Positions 6,779 to 15,437 of a stretch of DNA of 36,582 nt are shown piece by piece. Made by a program: the position numbers and the translations under genes. The DNA comes from Bacillota bacterium (GTDB lineage Bacteria > Bacillota > Clostridia > Oscillospirales > Ruminococcaceae): assembly GCA_023431215.1 (NCBI GenBank), contig JAEYXR010000032.1, forward strand, positions 1-36,582. The letters are read 5' to 3'. How positions within the stretch are numbered: the first letter of the stretch is position 1; the number at the start of each line of letters is the position of its first letter. The notes under the pieces were generated by a model, which was given only the letters and a program-made list of their open reading frames with translations, was not told where the DNA came from and searched no databases.

Positions 6779-8602
6779 TCATTGTACCGCTAAATATCCC
6801 CACCTGCCGTCGGCGTCACAAACAGGCAGCATTCCCTGTGTATTGTAGCCGGCGGCTTTGTATTTGGGAGATACCAGTACCGTTCCCGAGGTGTTTAAAA
6901 AGCCAAATTTGCCATCCTGCCTGAACTTTGCCACACCGTCGTAAAACTTATAGCATTCGTCCCACTGAGCACCAATGGCGGTTTGGTTTTGAGCATCAAG
7001 GTACCCCCATTTATCAGTAAGCTTTGCAGGGGTAAGACCATCGCCAAAGCTCCATACATCCTCCAGTGTTACAGGGATTACCTCCTTGCCGCTGGTGTCC
7101 ACATAGCCGTATTTGTCACCTATACGCACCGTGGCATAACCATCAGAAAAACGCCACACCTCATCGTACTTGCCTGTAGCCGAAATGGCGCTGCCGTCGC
7201 TGCGAATATGGAACATCTTGCCGTGCCGCTTTACCACCGCAGAGCCGTTTTCAAAGGTTGAGGCGCTTTCAAAGCCCGAAAGCGCAGGGGGCAGGTTTGC
7301 CTCTTTGCTGCTGATGTAATACCAATCTCCCTGGTCACTGTTGGTGACAGGGCACAAGCCGGTTTGTGCATCAAAGGTTTTTCCATCGGCAAAGCGGTCT
7401 TTGGCTATCACAGCCACATTGCCTTCCAAATCCATATAGGTAACCTTACCATCATCTTCTGCCACACGGGCCAAGCCGCCCTTATAGCTGCCATAGCTCT
7501 TGGCACTCAAGGTAGGTGTTAGAGCTATGTTGCCCTGGGCATCCAAGTAGACATATTTGCCGCCCATGGTTTCTACCAGAGTACGCCCTTCCGAAAAAGG
7601 CTGTACCGTACGGTACCAGGTATATTTGCCGCCCATAGGCAAACCCTGCTCGTCAATAAACGCATAGCGGTTCCCGTCCTTCACGATGCACCAGCCGTCG
7701 TTATAATAACCAATTTCTTCAAATGCCTTTTCCGTAATAAACTTCCCGGTTTTGTCAATAAGCTCCCAGCCATCAGCGGTTTTCACCCTTGCCAGCCCGT
7801 TTTTCTGGAACTGGTCAGCCTCGATAAACTGCAGTGGAATGGCCTCGGCAACCCCTGTTTTAAGGGCAGACGGCTGGCCCGGCCCGGGAATGGCCACAAC
7901 ACCTGCAGTCTCACCTTCAGAGGACGCCTCCCCTGCCTCAGATTGGGAAGAAGAATTAGCTGGGGCGTTGCTGCGGGCAGAATTGATGAGGGTGGCGCCC
8001 AGCAAAATAACAAGTACCCCCGCCAGACAGCATAGTCCAACGATGATGTTACGACGTGTGGCGGGAGGAATCTGCTGCACAAATTGCTCTGCACTCTTTA
8101 CAAAAGCAGCACCTGTCTCCTTTACCCCGTCTATTTTTTGCTTGGTTTTGGTTGCCGTAAATCCACTCTCTTTCTCATCATACTCAGCCTCACCGGTGGT
8201 TATTTCCTCTTTGGCGTAATTAGGCCTTTGGTGCTGAGGTAACGGGTCTTTCTGAGTGCCTGTGCCGGAATATGTAAAGTTTGGCAGTGTCTCATAAAAG
8301 CTATCATCTGCCTGGGAAGATGGCTGCTGGGTATATAAGGTTTCCTGCCGGGGGGGCGGATTGATAGATGCCCAGGGACGAGTGTGGTCTGCCAGCCGGC
8401 TTTCCAGTGCGTCATCAATGGCGTTGGTCATATCATCCAAATATTCCGCTGGCAAAGCCTTGTTTGGGGCTTCCGTCCGGGGCTGGGTTGCCGCTGCAAC
8501 CTCCTGCTCCGGCTCTAGCGGCGGTAAAACAGCTGCACCGCAGTTGGGGCAAAATTTAACCCCCTGACGCAGGGGCTTTCCACAATTATGACAAAAATTC
8601 AT
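6779..8602 (-). CDS. Membrane-anchored zinc-ribbon/WG-repeat protein
   Basis: The 607-residue protein opens with a zinc ribbon (CHNC at residues 4-7, CPNC at 18-21). A low-complexity linker of about 150 residues follows. One transmembrane helix lies at about 185-207 (IIVGLCCLAGVLVILLGATL), then a Ser/Glu-rich spacer. From about residue 265 to the end there are about eight WG (KWG) repeats, with units such as GLARVKTADGWELIDKTGKFI and DKYGYVDTSGKEVIPV. With no signal peptide, the ribbon is probably inside and the repeats, which form a beta-propeller-like scaffold, outside. WG repeats usually bind proteins or peptides; the ligand is unknown. AGGAGG lies 7 bases before ATG 8602. It reads alone. 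Confidence 0.88.
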   Translation of the reverse strand: MNFCHNCGKPLRQGVKFCPNCGAAVLPPLEPEQEVAAATQPRTEAPNKALPAEYLDDMTNAIDDALESRLADHTRPWASINPPPRQETLYTQQPSSQADDSFYETLPNFTYSGTGTQKDPLPQHQRPNYAKEEITTGEAEYDEKESGFTATKTKQKIDGVKETGAAFVKSAEQFVQQIPPATRRNIIVGLCCLAGVLVILLGATLINSARSNAPANSSSQSEAGEASSEGETAGVVAIPGPGQPSALKTGVAEAIPLQFIEADQFQKNGLARVKTADGWELIDKTGKFITEKAFEEIGYYNDGWCIVKDGNRYAFIDEQGLPMGGKYTWYRTVQPFSEGRTLVETMGGKYVYLDAQGNIALTPTLSAKSYGSYKGGLARVAEDDGKVTYMDLEGNVAVIAKDRFADGKTFDAQTGLCPVTNSDQGDWYYISSKEANLPPALSGFESASTFENGSAVVKRHGKMFHIRSDGSAISATGKYDEVWRFSDGYATVRIGDKYGYVDTSGKEVIPVTLEDVWSFGDGLTPAKLTDKWGYLDAQNQTAIGAQWDECYKFYDGVAKFRQDGKFGFLNTSGTVLVSPKYKAAGYNTQGMLPVCDADGRWGYLAVQ

Positions 8603-8885
8603 GGCGGTTCCTCCTATAAAACGGAAGTTTCCGTAATGTAATATTTACTAAGCATAGCTTGTCCGCTTATATTCTGCTTTTTCATACCACAGTAACAGAG
8701 AGCTTTTGGCCCAAAATTACAAATGAAATAATAGGTTTGCACAAGCAATATCAGCCTATGCCGCTCTTCTCTTCTTTTAATGATAACAGGATAAAAAGGC
8801 ACATTCCAGTATATTATGTAAAACTATATCTAACTGCTTGATAAAATCTCTTCTTACCTTATCTAGGGCAGATGCTGCTCTGCAC
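8603..8885. other. Intergenic stretch with no gene seen
   Basis: About 280 bases upstream of the WG-repeat gene. Apart from its ribosome binding site at the left edge, I see no credible ORF, RNA structure or consensus promoter. The open frames here lack start sites and family resemblance. Confidence 0.5.
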
Positions 8886-8928
8886 ATAAAAGGTATAATA
8901 GCATCTCAGCAGCTATTATACCTTTTAT
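8886..8928 (-). terminator. Terminator of the deacetylase gene
   Basis: A perfect 17-bp stem (8886-8902 with 8912-8928) encloses a 9-base loop, 11 bases beyond the stop of the leftward deacetylase gene. The T-rich arm gives the release tract. It is symmetrical enough to act in both directions. Confidence 0.82.
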
Positions 8929-8939
8929 CAGCTGTTTCT

Positions 8940-9878
8940 TCAAATGGTTGATGGATCTGCCCAGGCAAAGCCAGCCTCTCTAATCTGGTCAATGGCTTCG
9001 GCCAAAATATCAGCATTGGTTTTTGACACCGCATGAAGCAGATAAATGGCCCCGGGATGCGCAGAGTCCACAATCTTCTTTAAAGACGTGGCAGGGTTGG
9101 GCTGATCGTCTACCAGCCAATCCTTATAGGCAAAACTCCAAAATAGCGATTTGTACCCCATTCCCTGCACAACCGCCAGGCATTGCTCGTTAAAGTTTCC
9201 GCTGGGGAACCGAAAATACTTCATTTCATAGTTAAACTTTTGTTTTACCAAATTATGCAGCTTCATCATGTCTTCTGATGCTGCCTTGGGGCTTAATGTG
9301 GAGTAATTTTTATGGGACCAGCTATGGTTGCCTATGGTATGTCCTTCGTCAATCATCCTTTGCACCAGCTCCCCATTGCGGTTAACAAAGTCATAAGTAA
9401 CAAAAAACAAAGCCTTAACACCCTTATCTTTCAAAATATCCAAAAAAGCAGGGGTAAGTCCATATTCATAGCCCTCATCAAAGGTCATATAAATGTTGTT
9501 GCTGTCCGGACCAATAAATAAAGCATCATATTTTCCATACTTAGAATTATATTGCAAAGCACCCTGAGATCGGTTTTTATCATCCACCGGGCCTCCGGGT
9601 CCCCAATTAAGGCTTTTTGAAGATAAGGCACCGATTTCCTCGAAATCGGTGCCCATGGCTGCTACAGAACTAGAGGTGCTACCATTGCTGGAGCCGCTGC
9701 CAGGCAGGCTGCTGGATTCAGAGCTGCTGGGAGGCACACTGGAGCTGGAAGGCACGCTGGAACTGGAGCTGGTGCTGGGTATGCTGGAACTACTTGAATT
9801 ATCATTGTTGCCCCAACATCCGGTAAACACCATGGTAAACAGTAGTACTGCTGCCACTAGGATCGCATAACGCTTCAT
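8940..9878 (-). CDS. PdaA-like polysaccharide deacetylase, lipoprotein
   Basis: A NodB-fold deacetylase that resembles PdaA, the N-acetylmuramate deacetylase that prepares muramic-delta-lactam for spore cortex. The 312-residue form starts MKRYAILVAAVLLFTMVFTGC, a lipoprotein signal with C21 as the lipidated residue. A Ser/Pro-rich linker follows (residues ~26-65). Motif 1 is TFDEGYE (PdaA has TFDNGYE; canonical TFDDG), motif 2 HSWSH holds the zinc histidines, motif 3 is FRFPSG, and HPGAIYLLHAVSKTNA matches the PdaA C-terminal motif. ATG 9878 has GGAAG about 10 bases upstream; ATG 9887 is possible. The frame extends to 10055 without a site. Being a lipoprotein, it may act on vegetative wall rather than cortex. 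Confidence 0.86.
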   Translation of the reverse strand: MKRYAILVAAVLLFTMVFTGCWGNNDNSSSSSIPSTSSSSSVPSSSSVPPSSSESSSLPGSGSSNGSTSSSVAAMGTDFEEIGALSSKSLNWGPGGPVDDKNRSQGALQYNSKYGKYDALFIGPDSNNIYMTFDEGYEYGLTPAFLDILKDKGVKALFFVTYDFVNRNGELVQRMIDEGHTIGNHSWSHKNYSTLSPKAASEDMMKLHNLVKQKFNYEMKYFRFPSGNFNEQCLAVVQGMGYKSLFWSFAYKDWLVDDQPNPATSLKKIVDSAHPGAIYLLHAVSKTNADILAEAIDQIREAGFAWADPSTI

Positions 9879-9887
9879 ATTTGACAT

Positions 9888-10800
9888 TCTTCCATTCTGT
9901 AATTTGATCCTGATGTTTTCACTGGCTGTCCAAGAGCCCTTGGCAAAATGCCGGCTCCATAAAAGTGTCTCCAAGCTGTGTGATTTTATTAGGGCCAAGG
10001 CAAACCGGCCTTTCATAAAAAACAAGATACAGCATGTCCCAGCCAAATAATCCAAAGAATATCAGGCAGATAAGTGGCCGCAAAGCAAGCACACAGTACC
10101 AACACCATTGTCTTCTTGTCTTTTACAAATGCTGCTGCCAAATGCATTTTTGTGCATCAAGGTAACGCTGATAGAGCATATTGTCCTTCACATCGCCTTT
10201 TTACAAAAGGTTTTATAATAAAAAGCAGCGCATACTTGGAGACAATCATTAGTCTATACAATAATTGCTTAAAAATTTATGGCAAGTAAATCCTGTGCTA
10301 AAAAATTTTTTGGTATATAAGCAATGAAGGCTTTGCGGTATAATAACAATAGGAATTTTAAACATCAGCTTGTCTGATATAATTACTGTAAAATAATTTT
10401 CATAAAAAATCTATGGTTTTTTGTGAAAAAATTTTGATACTATTGATTTCTCTGTCATGATATGTGCAGTAGTTTTCTGTAAAATAAGTATAAACCAATA
10501 AAATTTAGTTACCCATATGGCTATTGCCAGAGTAAACCAGATGAAAATGCCCCCTGCAAAGGCAGATGTACAGCAAATATTGTAATATTAATAATTGATG
10601 CGCAAACACCAAAAAACTTATGCCAACAACAAAAACAAGGTAGCCATCAGTAGTAATTTATCTGCATTTATGGTTATTATAGCATTTTTTCGTCAATAAT
10701 GTCAGATGAAAAGTTTGGTTGTTTTAAACCAAGCAACTATCACCAGTTAAAACCGAAAACGCAGTGTAAAACATAATTTGTTTACTGCCTGGGCATCCCT
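9888..10800. other. Long AT-rich intergenic region with no gene seen
   Basis: About 900 bases upstream of both the leftward deacetylase and the rightward enolase. It is AT-rich toward the right and has TATAAT boxes at 10339-10344 and 10378-10383, but neither has a good -35 box at the right distance. An imperfect inverted repeat, GTAAAA...GTTTAC, lies near 10765-10785. No ORF has start sites or family features. A small RNA cannot be excluded. Confidence 0.45.
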
Positions 10801-10837
10801 GGCTCTTACCATTTGTCTGCTTTGCACGGTAAGAGCC
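10801..10837 (+). promoter_or_regulatory. eno: Hairpin in the enolase leader
   Basis: GGCTCTTACC (10801-10810) and GGTAAGAGCC (10828-10837) form a perfect 10-bp stem with a 17-base loop, 61 bases before the enolase start. Only TTT follows directly, so termination would be weak. An operator or mRNA stability element is an alternative. Confidence 0.45.
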
Positions 10838-10898
10838 TTTACAACAACTTTGAAACAAAAATTTATGCCGACACAAAGCGGCAGAATGGAGCAGGACT

Positions 10899-12176
10899 AT
10901 GAGCAGAACTACAATTTCTAAAGTTGAGGGTTTGGAGATTATTGACAGCCGTGGCAACCCCACGGTTTGGGCACAGGTTACTCTGGAATGTGGCGCTACC
11001 GGCACTGCCGCTGCGCCCTCCGGCGCTTCTACAGGTATGTTTGAAGCACATGAGCTGCGTGACGGGGACTCTGCACGTTTTGGCGGAAAGGGTGTGCAGC
11101 AGGCCGTCTACCATGTGAATAACGAGCTGGCAAATGCGGTAAAAGGCAAGGATGCCGCCGACACTGTCTCTGTAGATTCTGCCATGAGAGAGGCAGATGA
11201 TACCAAAAATAAAGAGCGTCTGGGTGCCAATGCCATTTTAGCCGTATCACTGGCAGCCGCTAAGGCCGCCGCCAGCGCCAACAACAAGCCTCTTTACCAG
11301 TGGCTGGCCACCGGATGCGGCTGTATTTTACCGGTACCCATGATGAATATTTTAAACGGCGGTGCCCATGCAAACAACAATGTAGACATACAGGAATTTA
11401 TGATTATGCCTGTGGGTGCTCCCAGCTTTGGCGAAGGACTGCGTTGGGCCTGTGAGGTATATCACACCCTGGGGGGCATTTTGAAAAAGCAAAAGCTCGC
11501 CACCTCTGTGGGTGACGAGGGTGGCTTTGCTCCCAACCTTTCTTCTGACGAAGATGCTATTAGGCTGATTCTTGAGGCCATTGAGGCTGCAGGCTATAAG
11601 CCGGGTAAGGACATTGCTCTGGCCTTGGACGCTGCTGCCAGCGAATGGCAGATTGAAAACAGCATGTATATGACACCAAAGGGACAAAAGATTTATTCAC
11701 CCCAGGAGCTGGTTGATTATTGGGCAGATCTTGTAGAGCGTTACCCCATTGTTTCTCTTGAGGACGGCGTGGCAGAAGAGGACTGGCAGGGCTGGAAGAA
11801 GCTTACCACCCAGTTGGGAGGAAAGCTTCAGCTGGTGGGCGACGACTTGTTTGTCACCAACCAAAAGCGGTTGCGCCGTGGTTTGGACGAGGGGGCTGCC
11901 AACGCCATCCTCATTAAACCCAATCAAATTGGAACCCTCAGCGAGACTATGCAGGCCGTCAACCTGGCCCAGGCAGGCGGCTTTGGGGTTGTTATGAGCC
12001 ACCGCAGCGGTGAGACGGAAGATACCACCATTGCAGACCTTGCCGTTGCCTGTGGCTGCGGTCAGATTAAAACCGGCGCTCCCTGCCGCAGCGACCGTGT
12101 AGCCAAATACAACCGTCTGCTGGTAATAGCCCACGAACTGGGTGACAAAGCGCAGTTTGGCAGAACTAGAAAATAA
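10899..12176 (+). CDS. eno: Enolase (2-phosphoglycerate dehydratase)
   Basis: The cytoplasmic glycolytic enzyme that interconverts 2-phosphoglycerate and phosphoenolpyruvate with Mg2+. The 425-residue length fits the family. Visible signatures are GNPTVWAQV near the N-terminus, PSGASTGMFEAHELRDGD (the mobile loop), MNILNGGAHANNN, the metal-ligand segment SLEDGVAEEDW, GDDLFVTN (about residue 313), the catalytic lysine in LIKPNQIGT (about 339) and SHRSGETEDTTIADLAVA (from about 367). GGAG lies about 10 bases before ATG 10899. It is a single-gene unit ended by the terminator at 12238-12277, not linked here to the other glycolytic genes. Confidence 0.98.
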   Translation: MSRTTISKVEGLEIIDSRGNPTVWAQVTLECGATGTAAAPSGASTGMFEAHELRDGDSARFGGKGVQQAVYHVNNELANAVKGKDAADTVSVDSAMREADDTKNKERLGANAILAVSLAAAKAAASANNKPLYQWLATGCGCILPVPMMNILNGGAHANNNVDIQEFMIMPVGAPSFGEGLRWACEVYHTLGGILKKQKLATSVGDEGGFAPNLSSDEDAIRLILEAIEAAGYKPGKDIALALDAAASEWQIENSMYMTPKGQKIYSPQELVDYWADLVERYPIVSLEDGVAEEDWQGWKKLTTQLGGKLQLVGDDLFVTNQKRLRRGLDEGAANAILIKPNQIGTLSETMQAVNLAQAGGFGVVMSHRSGETEDTTIADLAVACGCGQIKTGAPCRSDRVAKYNRLLVIAHELGDKAQFGRTRK

Positions 12177-12237
12177 AGGCGATACCGCACAATTCTAAGC
12201 GTTTTATTGTGCCAGTAAATTTTTATCAGATAAATCA

Positions 12238-12277
12238 AAAATACTCGCTAATGTAGTAAGCATTAGCGAGTATTTTT
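12238..12277 (+). terminator. Terminator of enolase
   Basis: A perfect 16-bp stem (12238-12253 with 12261-12276) has a 7-base loop and ends in TTTTT. Confidence 0.92.
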
Positions 12278-12366
12278 GTGAAATATGGCAGAAAATTTAC
12301 AAACAAGACAATGCTTAAGTCATTAGAAGTGAATGGTGCGGTGTTGCCTAAACAGTAACCGCAGCG

Positions 12367-12407
12367 AAAAAACCGCCGCTTATGGAAAGTATTCCGTAGG
12401 CGGCGGC
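12367..12407 (-). terminator. Terminator of the membrane HTH regulator
   Basis: Read leftward, CCGCCGC (12400-12406 region) pairs with GCGGCGG (12373-12379) and is followed by TTTTTT, just past the stop at 12413. The inner part (CTACGGAA/TTTCCATA) pairs imperfectly. Confidence 0.75.
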
Positions 12408-12412
12408 ATTTT

Positions 12413-13054
12413 TTATTTGTTTGTGCGGTATACACCAAAAAACAGCAGTGTGGTGGGAACTGCGGCAATCTGCGGCATTATAAAGATGAGCATCCAAGAG
12501 GAAATAATCCATGGATACTGGCTTATTGCTTCATAGCTTACCACAAGGGGCAGTATGGCAAAGTACAGGGTAATTGCTGTTCCCAACACCAAGAAAAACC
12601 TTTTTACCCAATTGGAGTTTACCTCTATTTTGAGGGGAATGGTCAGCAGCATCAGTAAAGCTGCTGTGCCACAGGCGTAGCATAGGGGCTTTAAAATCCC
12701 CACATAAAACAGCAGCTGCGGTTGTATTTCATACCGCTGTATCATCCGCTGCACAGAAACCTTATATACAAAAGAAGAAACCGCAAACAACACCAGAGTG
12801 AGTGTGGTAAGCATTGCCACCGCTCCCCATCTGCGCTTATTATTGTGTGATTTTTGGCTCTCCCCTACCAGTTCGCTTAAAGTAACATCATAGATGTCCG
12901 CCAGTGTTTTTAGCATCTCAAGATCCGGTTGAGTTTTCCCTGTCTCCCAATTAGAAATTGCCTGACGGGTAACATGAGTTTTTTGCGCCAACTGGTCTTG
13001 TGTCATTTCTTTTTCTAACCTTAGCTTTTTTAGCCGGACAGATAATTCATGCAA
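12413..13054 (-). CDS. XRE-family regulator with four C-terminal transmembrane helices
   Basis: Residues about 1-60 form a Cro/CI helix-turn-helix (LSVRLKKLRLEKEMTQDQLAQKTHVTRQAISNWETGKTQPD, here in pieces: the recognition helix is VTRQAISNWE). After a short linker, four hydrophobic segments follow, starting near GAVAMLTTLTLVLFAVSS, LLFYVGILKPLCYACGTAA, FFLVLGTAITLYFAILPL and WMLIFIMPQIAAVPTTLLF. DNA binding by a membrane-tethered protein suggests sensing of a membrane signal. I start it at TTG 13054, 5 bases after a perfect GAGGTGA site; GTG 13063 is an alternative but overlaps that site. Longer frames run into the TRAP terminator and are unlikely. About 213 residues. Confidence 0.78.
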   Translation of the reverse strand: MHELSVRLKKLRLEKEMTQDQLAQKTHVTRQAISNWETGKTQPDLEMLKTLADIYDVTLSELVGESQKSHNNKRRWGAVAMLTTLTLVLFAVSSFVYKVSVQRMIQRYEIQPQLLFYVGILKPLCYACGTAALLMLLTIPLKIEVNSNWVKRFFLVLGTAITLYFAILPLVVSYEAISQYPWIISSWMLIFIMPQIAAVPTTLLFFGVYRTNK

Positions 13055-13092
13055 ATTCTTCACCTCGGCTTCATTGTAGCGTATACACACCA

Positions 13093-13130
13093 AAAATGCC
13101 CGGGTCTGTTTATTGCAGACCCGGGCATTT
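13093..13130 (-). terminator. Terminator of the TRAP permease gene
   Basis: A perfect 15-bp GC-rich stem (13094-13108 with 13116-13130) with a 7-base loop, ending in TTTTTGG when read leftward. It separates the TRAP permease from the membrane HTH gene that follows. Confidence 0.92.
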
Positions 13131-13139
13131 ACTGCTGTT

Positions 13140-15245
13140 TTAATCAATAGCAGGGATAGCTTCTGTGTCATGACACTTGCGTGACTGAACAAACTGAATA
13201 AAAAATGGAATGCCAACCAACAGCAGACCGATTACGTCTGTTACAATGTTGGGGTCAATGAGCATGATGCCACCGCCGAGGAGCATGGCGCGCATCCATA
13301 GGGGCACCTTGGCAAAGATAAACCCTGTCATGCCGGTTGCCAGACCTGTCATACCAATGAGAGATGTCAGCATAATAAAAACAGGCTTGAAGGGAGAATC
13401 CACCCCGATTACCAGCAGCAAGGAAGGGTTTTGTGCAAAGATATAAGGCACAATAAATGCACCAATGGCAAGCTTTGTGGCTGTAATGCCTGTTTTAAGC
13501 GGGTTGGAACGGGCAATGGCCGAACCGGCGTAAGCCGCCAGCGCCACGGGAGGCGTAATGTCCGCAACAATGCCAAAGTAAAAAACAAACATGTGGGCAG
13601 CCAACACAGGTATGCCCATTTTAACCAGAATGGGTGCAGTGATGGTAGCCATAATAACATAGTTGGCAGTGGTTGGCACGCCCATGCCCAAAACAATGCA
13701 GGCAAGCATGGTGCAAAACAGAGCAAGGAAAATGCTTTTTTGAGCCAAAGGTACAATAACGGCTACCAGAGTAGTGCCCAGTGCAGTCATGGCTACAACG
13801 CCGGAGATAATGCCCGCCATGCAGCAGGCTACGCCCACGCCGATGGAGTTGTTGGCACCGCCCTGTAAACTATCCACCACCATATGGGGGGTAAGAATAG
13901 CGCTTTTGGTAAAGAAGCTGCAGGCAACAGCCACAATCATGGCTGCAAACAATGCCGGGCCCATTTCTACGTCCAGTACCTTCCATAATAACACCAGAGT
14001 AGTCAGAGGAATCAGCGGCAGACCAATGCTGCGCAGCAAATCGTGCTTGTCTTTGCCGATAAGACCAATGATAAGAGCAAACAAAATGGCAAAGCACGCG
14101 GACATACCGGCAGTGTAGTAGTTCATGCAGATTACCAGCACTGCAACGGGAATGAGCAAATACCCGTTTTTGGCAAGGAGCTTAAAAAAGTTGGGTATGG
14201 TTTCTTTGGGCATTGCCTGAAGCCCCAGACGCTTTGCCTCAAAGTGTACCATCAAAAAGATACCTGCAAAATATAGCGCAGCAGGCAAAATAGCGGCTAC
14301 GGCAATGGTGGCATAAGGCACACCGGTAATCTCGGCCATTAAAAACGCGGCGGCACCCATAATAGGAGGCATAATCTGACCGCCTGTGGAGGCTGCAGCC
14401 TCTACAGCCGCAGCAAACTCCGGCTTATAGCCAATGCGCTTCATGGTGGGGATGGTAATGCTGCCGCTGCCAACGGTGTTTGCAACAGAAGAACCGGAGT
14501 ACATACCCTCCAGGGCACTGGAGATAACCGCAACCTTGGCAGGACCGCCTACGCTTGCACCGGCAATGGAGTTTGCCAAGTCAACAAAAAACGTACCGAT
14601 GCCTGTTTTTTCTAAAAATGAACCAAGAATAATAAACAAAACGATAAAGGAAGCACACACGGTAATTGGTGTGGAGAAAATGCCGCAATTGAGGTTATAA
14701 AACAAGTTATAAATAAGATTGCGCAAGGCAGTACGTGCATTGTTGTTCACCAGCCAGTAAACAGCGTAAGCGGTAAATGCGCCTGCCACAAAAATTATGG
14801 GGACACCAATAGACCGCCGGCACAGCTCAACCAGAAGCAGAAGTCCCACAATGCCAATAATGACCTGGGTGGTGCCAATGCGGTTGGCCATCATAATAAT
14901 TGATTTTTGATTGATTGCATAGTAAAAATAAACCACCAGGGATGCTGTTGCAAAAGCAATGTCATACCAGGGTAAATAATTTTTCCGCACGGCATCACGC
15001 CTGCAGGCAGGAAACTTTAAATAGCCTACAAACAGGGTCATACCCACAAATACCGGCAGACGTGTATATTGAGTGGCACCGGAAACCACCAATGCCATAA
15101 TAATCATAATAGAAGCATAAGCAACAAAGATTGCAGTCATTATGGCTTGGTATTTTCCGGTGAGATGCCGGTTTTTGCTGTCTGCATCCAGCTCCATCAA
15201 CAGCTCTTCGGAATTCATTCCTTGCAATGATTTTTTCTTAAACAT
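13140..15245 (-). CDS. TRAP transporter fused permease subunit (TAXI type)
   Basis: A 701-residue, highly hydrophobic membrane protein of the kind in which the small (DctQ-like) and large (DctM-like) TRAP subunits are fused, as usual for TAXI systems. DctM-like features include the glycine-rich SVANTVGSGSITIPTMKRIG segment, AAASTGGQIMPPIMGAAAFLM, and the second repeat GMGVPTTANYVIMATITAPIL and DITPPVALAAYAGSAIA. It imports an organic acid, or a similar solute, driven by an ion gradient. Start ATG 15245 follows AGGGGG. The binding protein gene lies upstream in the same direction, so they form one operon. The substrate is unknown. Confidence 0.93.
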   Translation of the reverse strand: MFKKKSLQGMNSEELLMELDADSKNRHLTGKYQAIMTAIFVAYASIMIIMALVVSGATQYTRLPVFVGMTLFVGYLKFPACRRDAVRKNYLPWYDIAFATASLVVYFYYAINQKSIIMMANRIGTTQVIIGIVGLLLLVELCRRSIGVPIIFVAGAFTAYAVYWLVNNNARTALRNLIYNLFYNLNCGIFSTPITVCASFIVLFIILGSFLEKTGIGTFFVDLANSIAGASVGGPAKVAVISSALEGMYSGSSVANTVGSGSITIPTMKRIGYKPEFAAAVEAAASTGGQIMPPIMGAAAFLMAEITGVPYATIAVAAILPAALYFAGIFLMVHFEAKRLGLQAMPKETIPNFFKLLAKNGYLLIPVAVLVICMNYYTAGMSACFAILFALIIGLIGKDKHDLLRSIGLPLIPLTTLVLLWKVLDVEMGPALFAAMIVAVACSFFTKSAILTPHMVVDSLQGGANNSIGVGVACCMAGIISGVVAMTALGTTLVAVIVPLAQKSIFLALFCTMLACIVLGMGVPTTANYVIMATITAPILVKMGIPVLAAHMFVFYFGIVADITPPVALAAYAGSAIARSNPLKTGITATKLAIGAFIVPYIFAQNPSLLLVIGVDSPFKPVFIMLTSLIGMTGLATGMTGFIFAKVPLWMRAMLLGGGIMLIDPNIVTDVIGLLLVGIPFFIQFVQSRKCHDTEAIPAID

Positions 15246-15332
15246 ACATTAACCCCCTACTGAGGCTTGCGTGTAAGCAGAAAGGGAGGGTGCTGCTTTC
15301 TATTTTACAAATTAGCCTCTTGATGAAAGACA

Positions 15333-15370
15333 GGACTTCGTAGCGAGAAGCATTTCCCGCCACGAAATCC
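15333..15370 (-). promoter_or_regulatory. Intercistronic hairpin between TAXI binding protein and permease genes
   Basis: Arms 15333-15345 and 15358-15370 form 13 bp around a 12-base loop. In leftward RNA the two non-Watson-Crick positions are G.U pairs, whereas in rightward RNA they would be C.A mismatches, so the fold suits leftward transcripts. A smaller hairpin, AGTGTAC/GTACACT, lies at 15390-15408. No long U-tract follows. Such elements often stabilise the binding-protein mRNA or reduce read-through into the permease. Confidence 0.5.
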
Positions 15371-15437
15371 TTTGATTTACCCGTCAATGAGTGTACGCCT
15401 TGTACACTGCGTCTAAATTGTCACAAACAAACTGTAG

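Noticed and set aside
9888..10800. 6S RNA or another structured RNA in the long gap before enolase
   Set aside because: No long irregular hairpin or terminator flanked by a good promoter was found by eye. It remains possible but unsupported.
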